From Isoetes taiwanensis (lineage: Eukaryota > Streptophyta > Lycopodiopsida > Isoetales > Isoetaceae): a stretch of DNA of 64,000 nucleotides. Positions 21,833 to 32,960 of the stretch are shown one piece after another. A model generated the notes under the pieces. That model saw nothing but the letters and a program-made list of their open reading frames with translations, did no database searches and was not told the origin of the DNA. The stretch is taken from assembly GCA_021234155.1 (NCBI GenBank), contig JAJEKV010000010.1, forward strand, positions 23,214,833 through 23,278,832, written 5' to 3'. Positions within the stretch are counted from its first letter, which is position 1. The number at the start of each line of letters is the position of its first letter. The translations under genes and the position numbers were made by a program.

Positions 21833-21880
21833 TTAATATCATATTCAATCTGTTTTATTACAGCATCCGGATGAGTGATT

Positions 21881-22273
21881 TCACAGTTGAATAAAATTAT
21901 TCCTTCCCTTCCACATCCTCCACAATAGAATATAGAATCTCCAATCATCTGGATAATTTGGCATAAAGAAGTCCAGGGAGTTTAACGAGTTAAGATCATA
22001 ACCCAGCAAAGCAGAAGCCAACTCAAGGACCCATTCTGACCAAATACAAGTTCGGAATAAGTGATCCTCATCTTCCCTGTACATCAGACACCTGGGGCAT
22101 ACATCTGAATCCGCCATGTGAAGCCTGTGCCTTTTCTGATTAGTTGCCAACGCCTTATGCCACAGTTGCCACATAAAGGACTTGACTTTGGGGGGAATGG
22201 GACTAGACCACATAAACATTAGATTTCTGATGCATCTCTCCCTCCCGATCTGCCATTTGCTATGCATAGACAT
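21881..22273 (-). pseudogene. LINE zf-RVT domain fragment
   Basis: The zinc-binding region found after the reverse transcriptase in plant L1-type LINEs. Key signs are PIPPKVKSFMWQLWHKALAT, then CPRCLMYREDEDHLFRTCIW (Cys-Cys-His-Cys spacing), then W-rich LLWRMWKGRN. The large LINE on the same strand breaks off at about 23935 just before this domain would be expected (FTVKSAYRYIYTRN). It is therefore probably that LINE's own C-terminus, displaced by an insertion at 22.27-23.93 kb. Confidence 0.8.
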
Positions 22274-22282
22274 ACTGTGGTC

Positions 22283-22720
22283 TCTTGAGCATTGTCTCTT
22301 TGATTGTCCTGAGGTTCAACCAGCGTGGTCCTGGCTACAAGGTTTGTTTAACAGTACATTGGACTGCCGATGCATCCTCTTGGCATCCTATCCCAACGCA
22401 TGGCCTCCATCTAAACAAAGGGCATTTCATCTTGGTTCCGGTTGGCTCCTATGGTCGATATGGGAGCGTCGCAGACACCACATCTTTCAGGGCATTTATT
22501 CATCTGCACACAATGTTATTACGGTGGCCCAGAAAAAGATAGTGACAGCCTACGAGTGTTCCTCCCTTAAATTAGAACTGATGGAACGCATCTGGATTCA
22601 GTATCTTCGAATTGATTCTTATCGTTAGTCTCCTATTCTGGAGTAAGTACATTGTGCACCAGGCTCGTGCTCCGGTGGCATCTTTTTGTGCTTTCGTCCT
22701 TCAAAAAAAAAATATATATA
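22283..22720 (+). pseudogene. 5'-truncated LINE 3' end (zf-RVT and poly(A))
   Basis: The plus strand encodes SLEHCLFDCPEVQPAWSW, WLLWSIWERRRHHIF and a basic tail ending at 22628, the C-terminal zf-RVT part of another LINE. A short 3' UTR and poly(A) (about 22706) followed by TA repeats complete it. It meets the minus-strand zf-RVT fragment head to head at about 22275, so it probably inserted there. Short similar strings flank it (CATAGACATA and CATAACATA), possibly an imperfect target duplication. Confidence 0.75.
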
Positions 22721-22739
22721 TCATAACATATATATGTTC

Positions 22740-23000
22740 TTATGTTTGTCCTCCTGAATCCGGCCGTTGATTCGAGATCCTATGGCTCACGTGGCTTTGG
22801 GACGTATCCTATGGCCCAGGTGGCCTGGGAGTTCGTGACCGATTATATGTAAGCGATCCTACGGTCCAGGTTGATCTGATCCTGACCGTTGGTCCGAGAT
22901 CCTACGGCTCACGTTGCTTTAGATATATCCTACATGATCCTACGGTCCAGATTGATCATAATCCTTGGTCCAAGATCCTACGGCTCACATTGCATGCTCG
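22740..23000. repeat. Degenerate tandem repeats of GATCCTACGGCTCACGTTGC
   Basis: The phrase GAGATCCTAYGGCTCACGT recurs at about 22775, 22908 and 22973, with related GATCCTACGGTCCAGGTTGA versions between. The repeats are diverged and have no coding potential. Confidence 0.75.
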
Positions 23001-23054
23001 GGCCTTGGTATTTTCAACAAATCTTAAGGAAAGGCTTTTAAAATTTTTTATGTT

Positions 23055-23118
23055 ATTAGAGGGATTCGAACCCTGGTTATTAATCCCCCAGCCCCCCATT
23101 CTAACCACTAGACCAGAC
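23055..23118 (-). tRNA. tRNA-like Pol III promoter sequence
   Basis: The minus strand reads TGGTCTAGTGGTTAGAAT (A-box like) and, about 35 bases on, GGGTTCGAATCCC (a perfect B box). The middle (GGGGGGCTGGGGGATT) does not form a normal anticodon arm, so it is more likely the head of a tRNA-derived SINE than a tRNA gene. Confidence 0.5.
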
Positions 23119-23169
23119 ATTAATTCTATGAACAATATGTTTCAAATATACTTAAAGGTAATATTCTAA

Positions 23170-23930
23170 TTAAGATAAAATGGAATATAACATTCCAGAT
23201 AATTCAAGAAAGTTCTAGAAAGTTCTGGAGGCTCTAGAAAGTTCTAAAATCTTCTAGAATGTTCTAGAAAGTTCTAGAATTCTAAAATGTTTTGGAATAT
23301 AAGAGAATCTAGGGGAAATCTAAGAGAATCCTTCCAAATGTAAGGGAATCTTTGGGAATGTAAGGAAATAGGGAAATACTTCCAGAAAGTTCTGGGATGT
23401 TTTGAAAGTTTCAGAATGTTCCAGAAAGTTCTAGAATGTTTTAGAAATTTGTAAAATGTAAGGGAATCTAGGAGAATTAAAGGGAATCTAAGGAAATCTC
23501 ATGAATTATAAGAGAACCTAGGAAGATATTTACAAGTCTAAAGGAATCTCTTAAAATCTAGTTGAATCTAGGGGAATCTTCATAATATCTAAGGGAATCT
23601 AAAAAGATCTTGATGAAATCTTAGAGTTTTTTTAAGATTTTGCAAAGAGCCACAATAGAATGTTCTAAAATGTTTCATAATAAAGGTATACAATATAAAT
23701 CTTGGAAAAAAAAATTTCTAGATGCTCAGGGTAAGCGCCCCAGTCTAAAAATAGAAAGTGTTTTAGACATGTTGCACAGATCCAAGCTAGATTATTTTGG
23801 AAGGTTTTAAATGCTCATGGGTAAGCACTTCAATCAAAATAGAAAATTCTAAGAGAATCTAAGGGAATCTTCATGAATGCTAAAGTTGAAGAATATAAGG
23901 GAATGCTAAAATTGGAATTTGCACTGTTGG
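23170..23930. repeat. TTCTAGAA-rich degenerate array
   Basis: Dense repetition of AGTTCTAGAAAGTTCTAGAA-type units passes into GGGAATCTAAGGGAATC units. The core TTCNNGAA is also the heat-shock element consensus. A second patch with the same vocabulary in the other orientation lies at 49678-49795. Confidence 0.85.
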
Positions 23931-23934
23931 AACA

Positions 23935-25164
23935 TGCACCGTAGGATGTGTTAAATTTCTTGTATATATATATCTGTAAGCAGACTTGACCGTGAAACCA
24001 GTGTTCCCATTATGGTTCTAGTTGAAGTCCTCTTCATTCCACTTGCCCTGGACCAGCATTGTGCATATATTGTTGTACAGGGCTTCACAATTCCCACCTT
24101 CTCCCGACAGCACCGAATTCCTAAAGGGAATGATCCCGTGGTCATCAAACATATCCCTGATAAGGTGGATCCCTTTGGTACTCCAAAGCTTGGCCTGCTC
24201 AGGAAAATGACAGGCTAAACACAGAGACGGATCATTGGTGAGAAGGGCCGGGTTCCAGAATATCGATTGATCCATAGATAGCCCCTCCTTCCAGGTGAAC
24301 ATCCCTTTGACTAAGTTCCAAGCTCTTATCCACTTCTTGATTAAGCCCGAGATAGAATTAGGAACTGTAAAAGGAAAATAGATAGAGTGAGGGAGGTACA
24401 GCTTAAGGTTCCTCCAACCATAAGAGAGACACTTGCCCAGGTAATGTCTGATGATAATGGATACCGTGTGATTAATCCTATTGTAAGCAGCCTTATGAAA
24501 GTACTTAGCAGCCAGAGCAACTCCCTGCTTCTCAATATTAATGACCCCCAGTCCCCCTATATTTCTGTTCTTGCAACACTCCTCCATAGCCACTGGAGTC
24601 CAACATCTCTTATTCTGCCCACATGAGATGAATCTGCCTATAATGATTTGGAGCTTGGAGGAAACTTTCTTAGGCGCTAAGATGACTAATGACTGGTAAA
24701 CATGGGATGAGGAAATCACAAAGTTCGCAATGATGGCTCTGCCCTGCTTAGAGATGTACTTGGAGTTGAGGCTGTCAAGTTTTTTCTGAAATTTCTCAAT
24801 GATATCTGACCAAATGTCCGAGGGACTCCCTTTTAAAGCAAGGGGGATGCCTAAGATTTTAGAGGATTCAGTAGATAGAATGTACTTATAGCCCAAGAGA
24901 GCAGCTGTTTGCTCTCCTTCTACCTGATTCCTGGCCACAATTTTAGATTTGATAGGGTTGATCTTATAGCCCGAAGCATCTCCGAATTTCTCCAGGATAG
25001 CTTGAGTGTTGGAAAGAGACCTGTTATCCATGGATACCAGAAGGAACGTGTCATCTGCAAAATGCCCATTCAAAATTTGATCCATTTCCCCATTTTCTGG
25101 GAGGGTTAGACCCTGGATCACGTTGGTCCTTTTGGCCTCCTCCAACTTACTATGAAGGGCCTCC
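23935..25164 (-). pseudogene. LINE reverse transcriptase, C-terminal half
   Basis: This is the second half of an L1-type LINE RT. The sequence MEALHSKLEEAKR starts at the hAT insertion site. The catalytic FADDTFLLV follows at about residue 36, then the thumb and connection regions (GYKINPIKSKIV, KILGIPLALKG, CWTPVAMEECCKNRNIGGLG). The frame stops at 24018, but homology continues to about 23935 (FTVKSAYRYIYTRN). Its N-terminal half lies beyond the hAT at 31542-32285. Stops and insertions make the LINE dead. Confidence 0.92.
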
Positions 25165-25172
25165 ATTATAAT
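25165..25172. repeat. hAT target site duplication, left
   Basis: ATTATAAT, repeated exactly at 31534-31541. Removing the element and one copy rejoins the LINE reading frame (FLFLII directly followed by MEAL), which confirms the insertion site. Confidence 0.93.
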
Positions 25173-25821
25173 CAGTGATGATTTTAGGGGCGAATTTTCG
25201 CAAATAAGCGAAATTTTTGAATTTTGAAAAAAAAAGCCACGATGGTTGAGTAGGTCCCGTTCATTAATTTTTTTCTTTTTTTAGTCCAATTTTTTTTGAG
25301 GTCGGTTCCCGCTCGTGCAATATTCGCCAGACATTCTTGAGTCCGGGAGGAAAATTTTCGCCCTCCATTTTATACGATTTCTTTCTGATTTCCATTTGTT
25401 CGCCAGGTTAGAGATGCTTCAATGGCCATGGTCATTTCATAGCCATAGCATGCCAATTCACGTTAACATTAATTTTTTCTATATCATCTTTGCAAATTTT
25501 GGACTGAAAGCATTTCTTGGACATCAATTTTACAGTTTTTGGGAATGCATTGTCTGAGGATGATCTGAGGCTATTGTTTTGATTATCAGAGGAGACAATT
25601 TACTTAATTTGCTTTGAGATTCAAGGCTTGTCTAGGTGAGAATTGTTATTTGGTTTTGAAATATCATAAGGTTCTGATTGCAGGTTCTGATTTCTAATTT
25701 TTTGCAGCCCACCATATTGGTTGCAATCGAGTGTTGAGAGCTTATATGTGATTCAAGTACCAGGTAATCAAATTATCTATTGTTTTACCAGATATGGTTG
25801 ATTATTGCACTTAATAGTACA

Positions 25822-25868
25822 TCCATTAACTATAAGGCTGACTAAGGGGTAAGATTCTTTAGCAGCCC
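25822..25868. repeat. 47-bp direct repeat inside hAT, copy 1
   Basis: CATCCATTAACTATAAGGCT followed by GACTAAGGGGTAAGATTC and TTTAGCAGCC. The same sequence occurs at 27151-27198 on the other side of the PPR fragment, so the repeats bracket the captured piece. Confidence 0.85.
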
Positions 25869-26272
25869 TTGTTTACAATAACGTAATAGTAAGTTCCACT
25901 ATATGGTGGTTGTCGGCCTAATTTCAAAATTCTTCAAGATTTAAATAAAGTTCAGACATAAATGTAACGTTTGACATTCTGAAACCAAGCCAGGCTCTTA
26001 TCCCCTTCTGTTTTGAAATTCGGCATTCAAGTCATAAATTGTATCCATCCAGATTATCATTTGTTTCTGCAGAACTAATGGAAGATTGAGGTGAAGAAAC
26101 AACAAGCACACCATCTGCAGGAATGAAAGGTAAAGGTTCAACTATAAGATCATGACTGTTTTTGAAGCTAAGGCTCTGCCAAACAGTTTATTCTGCCATA
26201 TTTTCTCTGCTACAAGACTTAAGATCTTATGCCTCTAGTGAACTGCCTCTAGTTAGCTAAAGCCCAATAATA

Positions 26273-26570
26273 TAGGTATGGGAAGTGTGGATGTGTTGCA
26301 ATTGCAAAGGAAGAATTTGATATGATAAATGAACCAGACATGGTGTCATGGACTGCCATGGTCAGTGTGTATGCATATAATGGCTTTTGTAAATTGGCTT
26401 TGCATTTGTTCAAATCAATGAGGACTGAAGCTATTATACCAAACCAAGCTACCTTTCTTGCTGCCATTGATGCATGTGCAAGTGTGGCAGCGTTAGTTGA
26501 AGGCAGAAGAATCCACACCTGTATCATATCAGGTGGATTACAATGGGATGTTATCCTTTCAATGGGATGA
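26273..26570 (+). pseudogene. PPR gene fragment captured in hAT
   Basis: The plus strand encodes one PPR-rich stretch: YGKCGCVAIAKEEFDMINEP, then DMVSWTAMVSVYAYNGFCKL, LFKSMRTEAIIPNQATF and CASVAALVEGRRIHTCII. This is the PLS-type pentatricopeptide pattern of plant organelle RNA-binding proteins. The piece covers about three motifs, has no start codon of its own and ends at a stop soon after WDVILSMG. It lies between the hAT left end and the transposase, flanked by direct repeats. This is host sequence carried by the transposon; function as an RNA-binding protein is unlikely. Confidence 0.85.
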
Positions 26571-27150
26571 TTTTGATGTAGGATAGCGAGCTGCATGTCA
26601 TAGTGTTGGGGAGAGAATCTGAATACTGTGCATGCTGTTGACGTCAGCAGGCATGCCGTAAGGGGCTTGGCATCATATACTTTGCTTTAGTATATGAACA
26701 AACCCACATAAGCAGGCAAGCTTTACTGACATAACTTCAAAAAAGCATTTATACAATTGGCAACTATTAACCTATATTAATCTCTCTCTTATGGTAGGGA
26801 TTCACATGTTAGTTCTATCTTACTGAGGCTACTAATAGTTTGTTTAGCTTATACTTCTTCACAACCTTTAGCAATCTACAAAATCACGAGCTTGGCAAAA
26901 GATTAGTTGCATCTTTATTGGGTTCGAATAAGATGACTTGTCTAATTGATGTTTGAGCATCCATATTCTGTATTTTATTGAAAGTTTGGCAAGAATAAGT
27001 GGTGAATGGAGGTTTTATCTCATCAAGATCGTCAGGGATTTTCCTCTTGCATCCCTCTATATGTGGCCCAAGTATATGTATGACTCGCATTTATGATGGC
27101 TTGTTTCCAGGAAATCTTCATGATCAATTCTGCTGGTCCGCCTTTCTAAC

Positions 27151-27275
27151 ATCCATTAACTATAAGGCTGACTAAGGGGTAAGATTCTTTAGCAGCCTCT
27201 AGTGAACTGCCTCTAGTTAGCTGCCTCTAGTTAGCTGCCTCTAGTGAACTGCCTCTAGTTAGCTGCCTGCCTAGA
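27151..27275. repeat. Direct repeat copy 2 and CTGCCTCTAGT array
   Basis: The second copy of the 47-bp repeat is followed by five or so units of CTGCCTCTAGTKARCT. Two related units (ATGCCTCTAGTGAACTGCCT) occur at 26230, at the start of the PPR fragment. Confidence 0.85.
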
Positions 27276-27469
27276 ATTCAAGAGATGGTTGAAGATGCTG
27301 AAATTAATGACTAGTAAGCTCATGATTAAACAAACCTTTATCATCCGTGTATTAGTATTTTCAACAAGTTGAACACTACAAGAAACGTCAAACGTTCTAG
27401 TCTGCTATGAAAAATTATTTGGAAGGATTGGTCAGAATCTTGCAGCAGGAATCAGATTGTTTTGCTGGC

Positions 27470-27610
27470 TCTGCTCTAAAGCTTGGCTCTAAAGCATGAC
27501 TGGTATGTGCATTATTTAAGGGCGTGACTGGTATGTGCATGACTGGTATGTGCATCTATGTTCACTATTGAAGGGCGGATCATGTTTGCCAGGCTGGTAT
27601 GTGCATTATT
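27470..27610. repeat. GACTGGTATGTGCAT repeats
   Basis: Four copies of GACTGGTATGTGCAT or GGCTGGTATGTGCATT lie just upstream of the transposase start, a position typical for subterminal or promoter-proximal repeats of hAT elements. No function is shown by the sequence. Confidence 0.7.
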
Positions 27611-27716
27611 TATCATTTCTGTAATTATAACTGTGGTCAGATAACTGTGCTTGAGTCAATATTATGTAAATGCAGATTTCCAGAAAGTGAACTTGCTGGT
27701 TGATTCTATTGCAGAT

Positions 27717-30634
27717 ATGAAGAGCATTGATGCCTATTTTTCTTCCCAACGAGAAGACATTCCAGGTACAAGTTCATGCAATGCTTCATTTGATGATGTT
27801 AGCGGTCCTCAAGATACATTTACCTCCCAGTCAAATTCTGGTATGCATATGTCTGGTCATACCTTTGTAAGAAATAATGTTGGAGATGGAGAAGATGTTG
27901 TAGGAGTAGACAAGGATTTGGTTAACAGTACAGGCAATGGACAAGATGACACAACCAATAATAAGTCGGAGAAAAAAGGAAAAAAGAGAAGGAGTGGAGA
28001 TTGGGATGCAGGCCGAAGGTTTAAGATTAATTGGGCTGAGAAATACCTGTTCATTGAAGAAGAACTTGATCCGCACGGGGGACCAACAAAAAGGGCTCGC
28101 TGTATGCCTTGTTCTTGGAAGGATAGGAAACCTTGTTTGTTGCAATTAAAAGTGGACACGATTGAGAAACACATGGGTAAGATGTATGTGAAGAAAACTA
28201 TTGATGGGAAAGAAGTTAGTGTGATTGAATGGAACGAAAATTGCAAACATAAGAGGTATGTTAAGGAATACTAAGAGCATCTACAGGCTGAAGAGATGAG
28301 AAGTTTAGCACCTTCAATCCCAAGCATGTGGCAGAAAATGTTGGATAGACATCTCAGAGAGAAACTTGTGCAGTTTCAAACGGTTTATCATATCTTGCAA
28401 CTAGGCCGTCCTATGACAGATTATGAAAAGCATAAACAGTTGTTGAAACTCCAAGGTAATCCCAACTTTCCGCATTCCCATTGGTCAAGAACAAGCGCTT
28501 GGGAATTTGCAAAAGCAATGAATGAAGTGATCAAGCAAGATCTGAATGAGATTGTTAAAAATTGTGACTACTTTGCACTTTCTTTAGATGAAGGTACTTC
28601 AAAAGATAATATTACATGGATTGGCATGACAGTTTACCATGTGAAAGGCCACATCCGACAAGCAGAGTTTGCTGGAATTATAGAACTGAAAAATGATGCA
28701 ACAGCAGAAAATGTATTTGAAATTGTGAAGGAAACCTTACTTACAACTATCCAATTAACTCCAAGTGAGATTGCAGCGAAACTTGTGTGTGTTGGAGTAG
28801 ATGGGGCCTCAGTTATGCAAGGCAATAGAACGGGATTGTGTGTACGGATCCAAACAGCTTTGGCACCATATATGATTGGTATTCATTGCATGGCGCATAG
28901 GGTTAATTTGGCATTTCAGATTGTTGATGATTTTCAATGCATTCAAAAGGTGGAAACTTTGGTGTCAGACGCGTATGCATTCTTTAGTCGCAGCCCAAAG
29001 AGGTACGTATTGTCTTGCTTGCTTTAATTTATACATTCTTTATTTCTGACAATGTGTGTTAAATGTTAATTACTTAATTTCAGATTTCAGTTAATTTTAA
29101 AATTTCAGATTTTAGTTAATTTCAGATTTCTAACTTAATTGTTCATGGAAAATAGGTTGTAGATATGCGTGGTGTTGTGCAAGAAAATAAGCTGATTGAT
29201 GTGTTTGAGTTTGAGATGTTATAACATTCGGCTCGTTGTTTACAGACTTAAGAAGTTTAAGGAGATGGCCGTGGGTCTGACCAAAGGAAACAAAATGCTA
29301 AAAAATGTGGCGACAAGATGGATTTCACTGAGTTCTCCAGCAAAGCAGCTTTTCAATGAATATGAAGCCCTTATTGCTCTGGTAGACAAGTTAGCATCCA
29401 CAAGAAAAGAGGGAGAGAAAGCATTACAATTGCTCGAAGAACTCACTGACATCGAAACTTTATTGACGTTAGCAGGTTAGTAAAGTGCCATTACATTGCC
29501 TTTGATTCAAATTCAATGTTGCTATTGTTGCTACTAATTACCATATCTAATAGGGCTGTTACCAATGTTGAAAGAAATGAGCATATTATCAAAGTTGGCA
29601 CAATCTAGAACTTTATATATTTCTGAATATTCTAGGGTTCGAAAGTTGGTTTGCACAGCTATAGATTGTTTGTACACATGTACTTCGAGTGTGTCATATA
29701 ATAAGGATAAGTTTCCTGCTTGGCATAAGTTGATTCAAATAGAAGGGGAAAATAGTACAAGCTTTCTTACATACAACTGCAAGGGATTTCTTTGTATTAA
29801 GGCGCATTCAAGACTTGTGAAGGTAAGAATTGCTATTGTAATTTTGAATTATTACTATGTCTTAATGTTTTTATTATTCAACAGATGTATATGACTAAAC
29901 CTAGGAGAAGAGGGTGTCTTCCATGTAGAACGGGTGTCAAGATATCTGATTTTGAAGCTATCGTATCAAAGGTACAAAAGAACTTGGCTGAAGTTGCAAA
30001 GGCATTGGCGAAACAGATTCGTGAGCGTTTTCCAAACGATGAGCTGCTAGAAGCAATGACAATTGTGTATCCACAATTCTGGATGAATTCCCAAGTAATT
30101 GAGAAGGTACAATCTGAATTTAAACGACGGTTGCATATAATGCTAGTCCATTTTGCACGCTCCAGACCATTGAATGGCATCTAGGTAGAAGGCATATTGG
30201 ATGAAGATAAATTATTAGCACAATCACAAACCTTTGGTTCAACTATGTGGTCACATGCTGGTCAATTTACTGATAAGGAGATTGTTAAATTTGGCTGCAT
30301 TACAAAGCTCTGGAACTTGCTTGGTTACAGTCAAGTTCTTCGTGAACACATGTCGGAATATTTTAAGCTTGTAGATCTATGTCAAACAATGATCCTAGGG
30401 TCTGTGGAAGATGAGAGGACCTTCAGCATTATGGGAGTCTTGAAAAACAAGGTGCGCAACAAATTAACAAAAAACTTGGATCTTTGCCTTCGTGGATACG
30501 GCTGCAAGTATGGAATTGAACAATTTCCATATGAACGTGCATTGGCAATATGGAGTTCTCAGAAAGAACGAAGAGGTAGTATGGATGAAGTTACAATGCC
30601 AGAACCTCCAAAATCATTAGGCTGGAAAGCATAA
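27717..30634 (+). pseudogene. hAT transposase with two in-frame stops
   Basis: Transposase of the DUF4371-type hAT family, which would cut and paste the element. The start MKSIDAYFS at 27717 follows an acceptor (TATTGCAG). Exons are 27717-29002, 29246-29475, 29554-29822 and 29885-30634; all introns are GT-AG and keep frame. The first third is basic with a CMPCSWKDRK segment that may be a degenerate zinc finger. The middle carries the catalytic core (ALSLDEGTSKDNITWIGM, VGVDGASVMQG, GIHCMAHRVNLAF). The C-terminus is the hAT dimerisation region (SVEDERTFSIMGVLKNKVRN). In-frame TAA at 28272-28274 and TAG at 30182-30184 break it. The rest is well kept, so inactivation looks fairly recent. Confidence 0.9.
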
Positions 30635-31533
30635 AGGTGAGTTTTTATCTGCAAGTGTCTCCTGTAAGTGTCTTCTGTAAGTTTAAGTGTCGTGGGTTTT
30701 GTAAAACATGAATTAACATTGTTCAATGTTTCCAAGATCAAAATACTTGTACTGTATTGAAAATGAATTTATTAAGTTTGGATATTTGCTTTGGACCAGG
30801 TCGAAAACATATGCATGTTTCTGTTTCACATGCTGCATAAGAAATCCAGAATACTTTCTCTGAAGAAGCAGTGGAATCAGTAGGGCTATCAGGCTTCTAT
30901 TGAGCCTTGGAGGAGATATGAATCGGCGGTGTTAAGCTTTCCAAGATGGACGTAAAGAATCTGCCCAAAACACTATTCATGGGCTTTTTCGGCACTGTTC
31001 AAACATTGTCTAGCTTTTCTTATCAAATTAAATAGTTACATTTGTTTTGTGAAGACTTAATAAACCTTGTCTAGGTATACTCGAAACCTTCATTGTGTTC
31101 ATTCGATATGTGAAGACTTCATAAACCTTGTCTCTCATTCGATATACTTCAATGAATTCACTAGATAGTCCATGTTATGTCTTCGAAATTTGCCATTTCG
31201 TACCACATTTCGTAAAACCAAATAACGTTAATTTTGTGTCATTTGGTGTGTTCAAAATAATATACCTTTTAAATTTGTATTTTATGGTACCTTTTCATTT
31301 GTATTTTATGGTACTTCAAAGTTAAATGCCTTGATATAATAAACGTTGCCTTGTAGAAATTTCGCCTTTGAGCATTATATAAATCCATTAAAAATAAAAA
31401 ATTATCGCCATCTACATTATATAAACCTTGCAATGGGTTAAACATATCGCCTTGTAAAAAAAATTTAGTCCTAAAAAAATCGCCAATATAAATATAACCA
31501 GAAGGCTATACAAGGTCACTAAAATCATCACTG

Positions 31534-31541
31534 ATTATAAT
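31534..31541. repeat. hAT target site duplication, right
   Basis: ATTATAAT, identical to 25165-25172. Confidence 0.93.
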
Positions 31542-32285
31542 AAGAAAGAGGAAGGGTGCAAGTGGGCAGCCTTGCTTGACCCCCCTTTGCAGGGGGAAGA
31601 AAGGTCCACATTCACCATTAATTAAGACCGAGGATCTGGAATTCGAAAGAATTGCTCTAAAAAGAAGAATTACCTCATTTGAGAACCCCAAAGCACTGCA
31701 ACATTTGAAGAGAAAGTTCCAACTAACCGTGTCGAAGGCCTTGGTTATGTCTAGCTTAATAAGGGCAATGTCCTGATTGGAATCCTTAGCCCAATTCAGT
31801 CCTAGAATTGCTGTGACCATGTTGTCACGAATGAATTTGTCCTTCAGGTAGGCTGCCTGAGAAGTACTAATGATCCTATCTAACACATTCTTAAGCCTCC
31901 TAGCAATGGTGCCAGAAATAAGCTTATAAGTAACATTGGACAGTGATATAGGCCTATAATCTGAAAAGGTAACAGGCATATCAGTCTTAGGAATTAACGT
32001 GATGAGGCTAATGTTGATTCTCGCATCCAAACACTTAAGATCCCTGAACTCATTGGCAAGACATGTAATGCAATCCCCAAGAATTGGCCATACTTTGATG
32101 TAGAACTCTACTGGAAGCCCATCCGGCCCCGGGCTCTTTCCCTTATCCATATCTTTGGCTATTAGGAGGAACTCCTCGCTAGAGAAGGGCTTCTCAATAC
32201 TTAAATTTTCCTCCATATTTACCTTTGCCTGAAGATTGATAAAACTATCCATGATGACCTGGTGATTGTCCTGATTGGTCCCCAT
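31542..32285 (-). pseudogene. LINE reverse transcriptase, N-terminal half
   Basis: This is the first half of the L1-type RT on the minus strand. Motifs in order are KGKSPGPDGLPVEFY, LIPKTD with DYRPISLSNVTYKLI, SQAAYLKDKFIRDNMV, LIKLDITKAFDTVSW, and GVKQGCPLAPFLFLII at the hAT junction. The domain is in good condition up to the transposon. The open frame runs 36 bases into the hAT end by chance. Confidence 0.93.
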
Positions 32286-32553
32286 AATTTTTGTGAAGTG
32301 ATCAGCAGCAGCTTTCTTAATTTGATTCTCATCCGAAATGTCTTCATCCCCAACCTTTACCTCAAAGATATGATTTTTCTTGATCCTGCCCTTAGCCTTT
32401 GCAAAGAAGAACTTGGAACTACTCCTTTCATCATCCCTTATCTTCCTGATTTTGGCTTTAAGCCTCCAGCCCTCAGCTATCTTAATCTCCTCTTTTCAAT
32501 TTCTGCCCGAATTTCGTCCTTCTCTTCCTCAGAGGCAACAGGAAGCCTATCCC

Positions 32554-32817
32554 TCAAGTTCTGAAGGAGAGATAGCTTTTGAAGGTGAACAACTCTGCCC
32601 CACTCTTTAAGCCAGTTCTTAATGCTTTAGCCACCCTAATCCACCAAAACATCCATCCTGACTTCCCAATGGGCTTGGGGAATTTAATTAGCACCTGCTG
32701 TAGCCTTACTATAAATTCTTCATGATCCAAAAGGCTAGTGTTCAGCTTGAAATATGTTTTCCTCTTCTTGACTGCATTACTGGCCATTATCCTTAACTGT
32801 TGGGAATAGTGGTCCAA
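32554..32817 (-). pseudogene. LINE ORF2 linker between endonuclease and RT
   Basis: The 87-codon minus frame (starting MDHYSQQLRIMASNAVKKRK) lies in the position of the poorly conserved segment joining endonuclease to RT in plant LINEs, with the typical Trp-rich WMFWWIRVAKALR. Frameshifts separate it from both neighbours. Confidence 0.6.
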
Positions 32818-32960
32818 TAGAGTGTACCCTCCAAGGTTATTTACCCTGTTACTATGGTTCTATAGATTCTCTGATAGGTAGTACCTGTCATGGAGACACT
32901 GGGTAGGGTCTGCTCTCTTATCTGTCCAACTAAAGGAGTCGGGCTTAGTCCTTGCCAAAG

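Larger units (their letters stand above)
25173..31533 (+). mobile_element. hAT-superfamily DNA transposon, structurally complete
   Basis: A 6361-bp element with 15-bp perfect terminal inverted repeats (CAGTGATGATTTTAG at 25173-25187 and its complement at 31519-31533). It is flanked by an 8-bp duplication, as expected for hAT. It holds a multi-exon transposase gene (27717-30634), a PPR gene fragment at 26273-26570 and several internal short repeats. It sits inside the RT of a LINE, so it is younger than that LINE. Two in-frame stops in the transposase suggest it can now move only with a transposase supplied from elsewhere. Confidence 0.93.

Noticed and set aside
27374-27388. CACTACAAGAAACG, a CACTA-type terminus, within the hAT element
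   Set aside because: No partner end, subterminal repeats or 3-bp duplication were found nearby; probably chance or a tiny remnant.
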